Below the pieces are notes generated by a model. That model ran no database searches, had not been told where the DNA came from, and was given only the letters and a program-made list of their open reading frames with translations. The translations under genes were made by a program, and so were the position numbers. From positions 1 through 9,112 of the forward strand of contig JACCZZ010000040.1 of the NCBI GenBank assembly GCA_013695715.1: 9,112 nucleotides of DNA, read 5' to 3'. Below are positions 1 to 6,739 of the stretch, in pieces (position 1 is the stretch's first letter; every line of letters starts with the position of its first letter). This DNA is from Chitinophagales bacterium. Lineage in GTDB: Bacteria > Bacteroidota > Bacteroidia > Chitinophagales > UBA10324.

Positions 1-2929
1 AGTAATCTCCGCCATACAAATCTGTTTCATCTGTAGTAAATACCTGCACAGCTTCCATAAGATGTGAAGTATTGCCATTTCCGTTTTTATGCTGATTAAA
101 ATTAAATTTTAATGAGGACGATTGTAACGAAACCGGAGGTTTCAACTTTTTTAATCCATACTGAACACTTCCGGTTTTGTAATCAACAACGTTAACATCA
201 TTACCTTCAAATTCAATTTTATCGATCATACCTTTAATGGGAACGCCAGCCACCTCCACGTTTCTTATCATGTACTCAGTTACTGTCACTTTGTTCCATA
301 AGTTAATATAACGATCATAGTATTCGGGTAAAACCTGTTGGGCGAGTTCAATTCTGTTTTCAAATTGCTTATCAGTGAAGGCATCTTTATTGCGGCGCAT
401 TTCAATCTCAAAATCCTTAATAAATTCTTCTTTTGGCAGAAAAGAATTTGAGTTATTCCGCATCTTATCAAACAACCGCTTTAAAGAAATATGGATTGCC
501 GATCCAAACGCCATGGAATCATTTTTTGCTACCGGAACCCGTAATATATTTTGAAAGTAAAAGCTGACAGGGCACTTAAGATAGCAACTGAGTGAAGACG
601 GACTAAGAGCAAAGTTGGAGAGCATGCTGTTTATCAGGTCACGATCATACAGTTCAACCTTGGGTGGCTTACTGCTTTGAAGCGAAACTATTTGCAGATC
701 ATTGAGAATTTCAGCATCAACCAATTTTGGTTGTACTGAGACTCCCGATTCTGCAATAAACTGCGAAGCCTCTAACTCTTTACAGTCATTTGTATTAGTG
801 GCGTACGATATGGTAAGGTGTTCTTTGGCACGGGTCATAGCAACATAAAAGAGGCGTCGTGTGCTTTCCAGGCGATTCTCATCGTTAGTGAAAGTGAGCG
901 TATCAGGGAGAGAAAAACTGAAGTTGCCGCCTGAAGCTCCTTCCCATTTGTCGGAAGTGCAGCCAATCAGGAACACATAATTAAACTCAAGTCCTTTTGC
1001 TGAATGACAGGTAGTGAACTGAACACCATCCTCTTTATAAGAAGTTTGGTTGGCCGGAAGAATGATTCCATGTGCATTCATCTGATCAATAATTCCAAGC
1101 AACTCACGAATTTTAATTCGCGGGCGCCGGGAACATTCTGATTTAATAAAATCAAAGAAGGTGGTAACAGCCTGCAGCAATGGAATTCTTTCATCATTTT
1201 CTAATATGTATTGCAAAAGGCCACTCTCATTCATTATTTTTTCGAAGAGCATCTGCAGCGTAAGGTTTGCTGTGTCTGAAATCCATGCGGTGATATTTTT
1301 TTCGAAGCTAATTAATGATGCGGCATTGCGAAGATCAAGGGAATTCAACAATTTCTCATTAGCAAGCATCTCACGCCAGGAGCAATTGCTTCTTCTTGAA
1401 CCTGCATAAGCTGTTATGGCGGCAATGTCATGAGTATCTATACCAAAAAAGCGTAAATGCATCAGTTCAAAAAGATAGTGCTCACCACTATGAGAATGTT
1501 GTGACTCTTTGCTGATATATGTAAGTAGTGTAATCAGAGATCCTATCAGCGGATGGTTGAGTACATTAATCTTTTTTCGAACCTGATAAGGAATGTTTTT
1601 CTTTTCCATCAGCCGCAAAAGATTTTCTGACTGGGAATGGCGGAAGTAGATCACGGCAATCTCATGCAAAGGGACTTGTTCATATTGAAGCTGCAAGATC
1701 TTTGTGACTATGGCTGCTTCTTCCTGCGCAATGTTGGGGTATTCGTAAACGATGGGTTCAACAGCAGAAAATCTTACCGGATAACCTGCAGCCACCAAGT
1801 CTTTCGACAGTTCCACATCAGAATGAATTAGGCGCTGGCGATTATTTTCTATAACATTTTGGGCCGCATTTAGAATCTGCTGAGAGCTGCGGTAGTTTTC
1901 AGTAAGTACAATTTTCTCAACGCTTTTCGAATATCGCGCAAGAAAATCCTGTATGTTTTTTATTCGTGCGCCCTGAAATTCGTAGATGCTCTGATCATCA
2001 TCACCTACCGTGAAGATGTTAGGGTTCTCCCAATACCCTGTAAGAAGGTTGAGCAGTTCATTCTGCGCACCGTTTGTGTCCTGAAATTCATCTACCAAAA
2101 AATAGAGATATTTTTCCTGGTAAGAACGGAGCAGATTTTCATCTTGCCTAAAAGCATTGATAACCCATAGGATCATATCGCTATAGTCGTATCTGTTCAT
2201 CTGAAGCATTCGCTCCTGGTAAAGAGGAAACAGGTCGGCCGCGGCAATCAGCTTCATCATTTTTTCTTCTTCCCTGGCAATCAACTCTTTTTTCAGGTCG
2301 CCAGCGCTGATATTTTTTGCAGCATTCGCACGCTTATAAATATATTCTTCACGGTTTGGTAAGTCATCGAGATATGCGGTGCAACAAGTTTTTACGTATT
2401 CAACACTCCAGTCTTCTTCTTTCATCATTTTAAAGAGACTGTTTATCTTATCTATATCAGAATAGATGTCACCCTTCAGGCGCTTCAGCACATGACCAGT
2501 GCTGAGACCATTTACCAGTTCTTCAAGCAATGTGATGTTCTCAAGCTCTGATATCGGCTCAAGAACACGTTTGCCGAAGTAATCAAGATTTCGCTGAATA
2601 ACTTCATTACAAAAAGCATGAAAAGTAAACATATCGACACGGTATGCCGTGGGGCCAATAAATTTCAACAACCGCTTTCGCATTGCTATGGCACCTGCAT
2701 CAGTATAGGTAAGGCAAATTATGTTTTGAGGGCGTGCCTGTGTATCTTCAGAACTTAATATGTAGCCTATACGTGCTGCAATGATCTGTGTTTTACCTGT
2801 ACCGGGGCCTGCTATCACCAATACAGGACCCTCGATGGTTTCAACAGCACGTTGTTGAGAGGTGTTAAGCCGGTTTAGCTCAGCAGAGAATACCTCATTA
2901 AAGTCAATAGAAACTGCGGTTTCTAACAT
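1..2929 (-). CDS. UvrD/PcrA-type helicase fused to a RecB-like PD-(D/E)XK nuclease (C-terminus cut by window edge)
   Basis: The frame is open from an ATG at 2929 to the left edge, giving about 976 residues with no stop. All superfamily 1A helicase motifs are visible: Q-motif LNTSQQRAV (Gln25), Walker A AGPGTGKT (40-47), Walker B VDEFQDTN (Asp280, Glu281), motif III GDDDQSIYEFQGA (from 309), motif IV NYRSS (345), motif V HSAKGLEF (from 642) and motif VI YVAMTRAK (Arg700). A RecB-family nuclease domain begins near residue 770 with SSLSCYLKCPVSFYF (Cys786). Its putative metal and catalytic residues are His813, Asp903 (GMIDKIE) and Asp916/Lys918 (VVDYKTGS). The final QxxxY-type motif would lie beyond the edge, so I infer roughly 100 residues are missing. 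The role is ATP-driven 3'-5' unwinding coupled to DNA cleavage, as in double-strand-break processing. The motor-plus-nuclease order resembles AdnA/AdnB more than AddA. No partner gene is visible. The only iron-sulphur hint is a lone Cys786, so an AddB-type cluster is not evident. Confidence 0.93.
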   Translation of the reverse strand, partial: MLETAVSIDFNEVFSAELNRLNTSQQRAVETIEGPVLVIAGPGTGKTQIIAARIGYILSSEDTQARPQNIICLTYTDAGAIAMRKRLLKFIGPTAYRVDMFTFHAFCNEVIQRNLDYFGKRVLEPISELENITLLEELVNGLSTGHVLKRLKGDIYSDIDKINSLFKMMKEEDWSVEYVKTCCTAYLDDLPNREEYIYKRANAAKNISAGDLKKELIAREEEKMMKLIAAADLFPLYQERMLQMNRYDYSDMILWVINAFRQDENLLRSYQEKYLYFLVDEFQDTNGAQNELLNLLTGYWENPNIFTVGDDDQSIYEFQGARIKNIQDFLARYSKSVEKIVLTENYRSSQQILNAAQNVIENNRQRLIHSDVELSKDLVAAGYPVRFSAVEPIVYEYPNIAQEEAAIVTKILQLQYEQVPLHEIAVIYFRHSQSENLLRLMEKKNIPYQVRKKINVLNHPLIGSLITLLTYISKESQHSHSGEHYLFELMHLRFFGIDTHDIAAITAYAGSRRSNCSWREMLANEKLLNSLDLRNAASLISFEKNITAWISDTANLTLQMLFEKIMNESGLLQYILENDERIPLLQAVTTFFDFIKSECSRRPRIKIRELLGIIDQMNAHGIILPANQTSYKEDGVQFTTCHSAKGLEFNYVFLIGCTSDKWEGASGGNFSFSLPDTLTFTNDENRLESTRRLFYVAMTRAKEHLTISYATNTNDCKELEASQFIAESGVSVQPKLVDAEILNDLQIVSLQSSKPPKVELYDRDLINSMLSNFALSPSSLSCYLKCPVSFYFQNILRVPVAKNDSMAFGSAIHISLKRLFDKMRNNSNSFLPKEEFIKDFEIEMRRNKDAFTDKQFENRIELAQQVLPEYYDRYINLWNKVTVTEYMIRNVEVAGVPIKGMIDKIEFEGNDVNVVDYKTGSVQYGLKKLKPPVSLQSSSLKFNFNQHKNGNGNTSHLMEAVQVFTTDETDLYGGDY

Positions 2930-2958
2930 AAGTTAAAAATACCGCGTAGTTCAGGCTT

Positions 2959-2976
2959 TTGTTAAACTTGTTAAAC
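2959..2976. repeat. Tandem 9-base direct repeat (TTGTTAAAC x2)
   Basis: Two perfect adjacent copies of TTGTTAAAC lie 30-47 bases upstream of the helicase-nuclease ATG, inside its presumed promoter/leader region. They may be a paired protein-binding site or chance in AT-rich DNA. The sequence alone cannot decide, and no matching Bacteroidota -33/-7 promoter was clear around it. Confidence 0.35.
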
Positions 2977-2990
2977 GAGTTGTTTGAAGG

Positions 2991-3016
2991 TTATCAACAT
3001 AGCTATGTGATGATAA
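2991..3016. promoter_or_regulatory. Nested dyad in the helicase upstream region
   Basis: A perfect 12-base palindrome, ACATAGCTATGT (2997-3008), is bracketed by the 6-base inverted arms TTATCA (2991-2996) and TGATAA (3011-3016), with two unpaired bases on one side. It lies 62-87 bases upstream of the helicase-nuclease ATG and about 50 bases past the stop of the FN3/T9SS gene. It could be an operator for the helicase gene or an RNA hairpin ending the upstream transcript. There is no adjoining T-run, so an intrinsic terminator is unlikely. A weaker imperfect palindrome (ATGGTTAGTTAGCCAT) sits at 3032-3047. Confidence 0.3.
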
Positions 3017-3064
3017 GGGATTGTTGCTTTCATGGTTAGTTAGCCATAAGCCTGCATACCTATA

Positions 3065-4816
3065 TTACCGCACTACCAATACCATTCCTTTGGCTTCAAT
3101 TCGCTTTTTGTTTTCATCAGTTACTACTATTTGGTATGCATAGGCGCCTTGTTGTACAACCGCACCGTTATATTTACCATCCCACCCCAGGTCAGGATCG
3201 GTTGAAGTAAAGATCTTTTCTCCCCAGCGGTTGAAAATGGAAAAATTAAAAGAGGAGATGTTCTGAATATTCAAAAGCGGTTTGAAGATATTGTTCTTTC
3301 CCTCCGGCGCAAAGGCATTTGGCATGTATATCTGGCTTGGCTGATTCAGGCAAAGCACATTAGAGCGGCTGTGTATGGTATCTATTATGCCATTCGGAAG
3401 CATGAGCGAATCTATTGCCTCAACAAAATAACAAGGCGTTACAGTTGGAATATTCTGTTCACCATATTCTAAAGTTGTTTCAGGCACAGTAGTAACGAGG
3501 TTAAATCCATTTCCATCATCTCGGTATAGCTCATATGAATTTACTAATGCATAATCCAGATAAGATTCATCCCAACGAACAAGGAAACTCAAATCGCTGA
3601 AAGCGTACCCTGTAAGAAGCACTGTTTTTGCAATGGAGGAGGTATCACTTCCATTACAGCTATCTGTAGCTATAATGCGGTAATAATAGCTCAGTTGACT
3701 GGAGAGTGCTGTAGTATCTGAATAGATATTTTCAATCGAAAGATCTGAAGGAGCCGCTATAGTAGCTATTGGTGAAAAGAAGACGCTATCCAGTCCACGT
3801 TCGATGGTTAAATTAAGAAGGTCTGCCAGGGAATCGAGGGTAAAATATAAGTCCACCTGGTTCGGTGCTGCCACCGTAATCTTCCTAATAAAAAAATCAT
3901 TTGCCGGCTGCACCACATCAAACTTTGAGCATACTATATTTGATTCTGATGTGAATGCTACAACATCCTGCACTGCACTAACCATCAGACAAACGGAATC
4001 TCCATCATTAAATCCTGAAGCCGTATAGGTGAATACATTCGATGCAACCGTTTGAATGACTGTAAACGGCCCCTCATTGATGGATGAAAGAACATCATAC
4101 TGTTTTACGTCGGGCTGCCAATGGTTATATTTATACCAATCAAGCTCGGCGGTTCTGTTGCACCGATTAATATTTTGGGTAAGATAAATTGTGTGCTGCG
4201 GTAATGTATTTATAGGACCAGTATTGAAACAACTGTCTATTGAAGCAAGGGTATAGCTTGCCGAATCTGTGTTTACAGGTGCATTCAGATCGGTATACGA
4301 GAGCGTATTCTTTCCATAAACAGTATCAATAGGAATGTTTCCACCATTGATAACACTATAAATGATATAGCCGTATGTTTCAGGTGAAGCGCCGGGCTGC
4401 CATGTTATAACTGCTCCGTCGGGGTTCACTGTAACATATTCAATAGTTGGGGGTATGGGGTCAAGGTTATCGAGAGTATCGGACTGCAAAAAGGTAGCAC
4501 CGGGGCAATCATAATTGCTTTCCATATAATAATAAAAGGTAGCTACAGTAAGTATGTCGTCGTCATAAACTGTAATGGCAGGATCTGTTTCTGTATAAAT
4601 GAGTAAGTACGGACCATTAAAACTTGTGCTCCGGTAGATGTTGTATGAGATAAAAGTGCCGCATGTGTTCACAGGTAATGACCACACAAGACGAACATAC
4701 GCGTTGGTGCCTACTCCGTTAGAAACGCAGGTAAGCTTTGGTGCATTTACAACCTGTGCTGTTACGGCAAAATGAACCAAAAAAAACAAGGACCCTACTA
4801 AAGTTTTTTTAAGCAT
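3065..4816 (-). CDS. Secreted FN3-like repeat protein with type B T9SS sorting domain (gliding-motility-associated C-terminal domain)
   Basis: This complete 583-residue protein has an ATG start and a clear Sec signal peptide: a Lys-rich start MLKKT, then a hydrophobic core, with likely cleavage at VTA|QVV after residue 20. The body reads as about five beta-rich FN3-like modules (roughly 24-119, 122-210, 212-300, 305-403 and 404-492). Several carry the 'Y.IYRS...GPY' or 'YELYRDDGNGF' style strand and scattered paired cysteines (Cys30, 52, 104, 196, 219, 276, 296, 387, 461, 489). Residues about 495-583 are a CHU_C / type B T9SS sorting domain, recognisable by MPNAFAPEGKNNIFKP, FNRWGEKIF, GWDGKYNG and GAYAYQIVV. 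Such proteins cross the outer membrane through T9SS and end up on the surface or released, often as adhesins or structural proteins. No catalytic residues are seen, so the exact role is unknown. It lies 86 bases downstream of the M16-like gene on the same strand and could be co-transcribed with it. Confidence 0.92.
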   Translation of the reverse strand: MLKKTLVGSLFFLVHFAVTAQVVNAPKLTCVSNGVGTNAYVRLVWSLPVNTCGTFISYNIYRSTSFNGPYLLIYTETDPAITVYDDDILTVATFYYYMESNYDCPGATFLQSDTLDNLDPIPPTIEYVTVNPDGAVITWQPGASPETYGYIIYSVINGGNIPIDTVYGKNTLSYTDLNAPVNTDSASYTLASIDSCFNTGPINTLPQHTIYLTQNINRCNRTAELDWYKYNHWQPDVKQYDVLSSINEGPFTVIQTVASNVFTYTASGFNDGDSVCLMVSAVQDVVAFTSESNIVCSKFDVVQPANDFFIRKITVAAPNQVDLYFTLDSLADLLNLTIERGLDSVFFSPIATIAAPSDLSIENIYSDTTALSSQLSYYYRIIATDSCNGSDTSSIAKTVLLTGYAFSDLSFLVRWDESYLDYALVNSYELYRDDGNGFNLVTTVPETTLEYGEQNIPTVTPCYFVEAIDSLMLPNGIIDTIHSRSNVLCLNQPSQIYMPNAFAPEGKNNIFKPLLNIQNISSFNFSIFNRWGEKIFTSTDPDLGWDGKYNGAVVQQGAYAYQIVVTDENKKRIEAKGMVLVVR

Positions 4817-4902
4817 CTATTCCAGCATCATGTATAGAATGTCAATAGAACATTGATTTTGAAAGATTTAATGAGAATTACAAACCTGCTGCTTTTATTA
4901 AG

Positions 4903-6237
4903 CTATACTAACTCTGCCGGCTCCGCAATTCTTGCATCTGAATTAGATAAAACGGGATCACCAACTACCACTTCTACCATATTGGAGTTATCAAAATATT
5001 TAATAGCAAGCCGTTGAATTTCTTCAGGGGTAACAGATTTAACACTTTCAATAAGGTTATAAAAAAATTGTTCATCTAATCCATAAACAATCAATCCTCG
5101 GAGAACCTCCGCTACATTCAGTGCCCCGTCTACATCGCCGAGATATACGCCGAGTAAATAGTTTTTCACCAATTGTAATTCTTCCTGCGAAACAATTTCA
5201 GTTTTTAAACGATCTAACTCATCATAAATTTCCTTTACTGCATTCCAGGTTACTTCAGCGCCTACTTCTGTAGAAATATACAGATGTGCATCATGTAAAT
5301 AAGACGCTATTGAGGAATGGATGCCATAACAATATCCCTTATCTTCACGAAGATTTTGCATAAGCCGGCTCCCAAAATAGCCCCCAAGGATGGTATTCAA
5401 AACCCTTAATGATGGATAATCGGGATGAAGCTTGTTTGCTAACATTTTTCCGATGCGAATACCAGATTGTACAGTATCTTTTTTCGGGAAGAATAATTTC
5501 CTATTGTCAGGTTTCATGATTACCCGTGCGAGATGTTGCCCATTAGTGCTCATTGTGGAATCTTCTTTCCCAAATGTGGCATCGAGAAGAGACAATATGT
5601 GTTCAGTAACATTACCAGCAACGATAATCTTAAATTTTCCATTTTTATATTGTGCATCGTGAAAGGATCTGAGCACAGTAGAAGTTATATTATCGTAGTC
5701 TTCCGCTGTAGTTGTATACCCTGCAGGATATTGGGTACCATATAATTGCTCATTGAATGCCTTGTTGGCGAGGAAGTCAACCTTCTCTAAACTAACCATC
5801 AACCGTTGCTTGCTTATTTGTATGTAAGTCTCCAATTCCTTATCAGGAAAAATGGGATCAGATATTACTTCTTTGAGCAAGGGCAACAATTTGTCAACAT
5901 GCTTTGTGAGGCAATACAGCGTAACGAGTCCGTAGTCAACTGTTGCCTCTGTTCCGATGGTGGCACCGAAATACTCAATTTCTTCTGCAATTTGCTGTGC
6001 TGTTTTAGATGATGTTCCGCCTAAAAGCATCTTGCTGGTGGTAGCAGCTAAAGCATTCTGAGGTTCCTGCCAACGACCTGCCTCAAATATGAATTCTACT
6101 TTAATTACTTCGAGATTGGCTGCTGCAATGCTGTATACGGGAATTCCATTGGTAAGGTTAAATTGCCGAATGGCAGGTAACATAATCTTTTCAATCTCCT
6201 TTAAGGGCGGTTGTACAGTTCTATCCAGGTGGTTCAT
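4903..6237 (-). CDS. M16 (pitrilysin/insulinase) family protein, probably non-catalytic subunit
   Basis: The protein has 444 residues from the ATG at 6237. An in-frame TTG at 6255 would add six residues, but ATG is preferred because MNHLDRTVQPP matches the usual Bacteroidota family start. The two-lobed M16B fold is suggested by the N-terminal half (IEYFGATIGTEATVDYG) and by the C-terminal half with its Gly-rich stretch GGYFGSRLMQNLREDKGYCYG. The substrate-binding Arg/Tyr pair is present (Arg297, Tyr304). Where active members have HxxEH, aligning on 'GLAHFLEHMLFKGT' gives ALAATTSKMLLGGT, so the zinc ligands and catalytic Glu become Ala65, Ser68 and Lys69. This matches the 'R/Y' inactive partner of a heterodimeric peptidase, as in the PMPCA/PMPCB-like or Sph2682/2681-like arrangement. 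There is no signal peptide or membrane segment. The catalytic HxxEH partner is not beside it in this window. Stop codon is TAG at 4903-4905. Confidence 0.9.
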   Translation of the reverse strand: MNHLDRTVQPPLKEIEKIMLPAIRQFNLTNGIPVYSIAAANLEVIKVEFIFEAGRWQEPQNALAATTSKMLLGGTSSKTAQQIAEEIEYFGATIGTEATVDYGLVTLYCLTKHVDKLLPLLKEVISDPIFPDKELETYIQISKQRLMVSLEKVDFLANKAFNEQLYGTQYPAGYTTTAEDYDNITSTVLRSFHDAQYKNGKFKIIVAGNVTEHILSLLDATFGKEDSTMSTNGQHLARVIMKPDNRKLFFPKKDTVQSGIRIGKMLANKLHPDYPSLRVLNTILGGYFGSRLMQNLREDKGYCYGIHSSIASYLHDAHLYISTEVGAEVTWNAVKEIYDELDRLKTEIVSQEELQLVKNYLLGVYLGDVDGALNVAEVLRGLIVYGLDEQFFYNLIESVKSVTPEEIQRLAIKYFDNSNMVEVVVGDPVLSNSDARIAEPAELV

Positions 6238-6613
6238 ACGGTTTAAAAGTACCAAAAAAAGATGAGCGGGAACATTCGTGAAATACCTGGTTTATACCAA
6301 TACTATAAAGAAAAAAATAACAATTAATCTTCCTCAATCCCAACCTTTCCGATTGAGGCTGAACAGCTTGGATATCAAAATATTATGAATTTTTTACCAG
6401 CTAAGCGGTTCGCCACCTTGAGCCAAGGGGTGCTGATAGAAGGTTCGTTGTTTTTAATCCCATTACATACAAACCCAGTTTAAGGACTCTCTCTATTGTT
6501 ATTTGTGTCAGTGAATAAGTAGAATCGGAAACCTATAAGAAAGCACGTAGCCAACAATTTCTTCCTCAAAAACAGCCGCAAAAGATACGTTCTATCATAG
6601 GACAGCAACTTTT
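6238..6613. other. Gene-poor intergenic stretch with two hairpins
   Basis: About 375 bases lie between the M16-like start and the T9SS-tail relic, with no convincing gene on either strand. Short open frames exist. One on the minus strand at 6508-6591 encodes 27 residues including FAAVFEEEIVGYVLSYR, which faintly recalls a GNAT acetyltransferase strand, but it has no start codon or surrounding domain. A small hairpin CCTTG-AGC-CAAGG lies at 6416-6428, with outer arms CACC/GGTG offset by a bulge. A stronger stem lies at 6332-6358 and is listed separately. The region must hold the promoter of the M16-like gene, but no good Bacteroidota TTTG/TAnnTTTG pair stood out. Confidence 0.5.
6332..6358 (-). 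terminator. Candidate stem-loop, possible terminator of the Kelch/T9SS transcript
   Basis: A perfect 8-bp stem, CCTCAATC (6332-6339) with GATTGAGG (6351-6358), encloses an 11-base loop. On the minus strand it is followed about 14 bases later by a run of seven T (complement of 6311-6317). It lies downstream of the Kelch/T9SS gene and its relic tail and upstream of the M16-like gene. The T-run is too far from the stem for a textbook intrinsic terminator, so it may instead be a leader structure of the M16-like mRNA. Confidence 0.35.
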
Positions 6614-6710
6614 CTAAATGATCACCTTCTCACTCCATACTCTTTTTCCGTTTTGTGCTACTGTAGCGAAGTAAACTCCGGCAGGGATTGGAAACATTCA
6701 GCAACCGGTT
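6614..6710 (-). pseudogene. Frameshifted relic of a type A T9SS C-terminal sorting domain
   Basis: Read on the minus strand, bases 6697-6614 encode 27 residues ending in TAG, including PAGVYFATVAQNGKR and then VWSEKVII. This is the last two strands of a type A T9SS sorting domain (usual form 'NLPAGVYFv.i...g....kkiiv'). The expected preceding residues, NRLLNVSN, are encoded just upstream (6710-6687) in another frame. The two parts are joined through one unpaired C at 6686, so the consensus 'NVSNLPAGVYF' appears broken by loss of two bases from a Leu codon. Further upstream in the first frame there is a stop (6711-6713), so nothing larger is intact. The relic begins 29 bases after the stop of the intact Kelch/T9SS gene, which has its own complete tail. 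I infer the end of a lost tandem paralogue or a replaced older 3' end. Confidence 0.75.
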
Positions 6711-6739
6711 TTAAAAATAATGAAACAGGCTTATGGCTG

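Noticed and set aside
286..471. Short open frames antisense to or out of frame with the five large genes (for example 286-471, 1161-1409, 3804-4028, 5432-5662, 8263-8538)
   Set aside because: They overlap strongly supported coding sequence, and their translations show no domain or signal peptide, so they are shadows.
6406..6424. GGTTCG followed by a short stem, like a tRNA T-arm
   Set aside because: No acceptor stem, D-arm or anticodon arm could be folded around it.
6508..6591. Minus-strand open stretch with FAAVFEEEIVGYVLSYR, reminiscent of a GNAT acetyltransferase strand
   Set aside because: Only 27 residues, no start codon, stops directly on both sides, and no acetyl-CoA-binding motif nearby. 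An equally plausible peptide reads on the other strand, so the resemblance may be chance.
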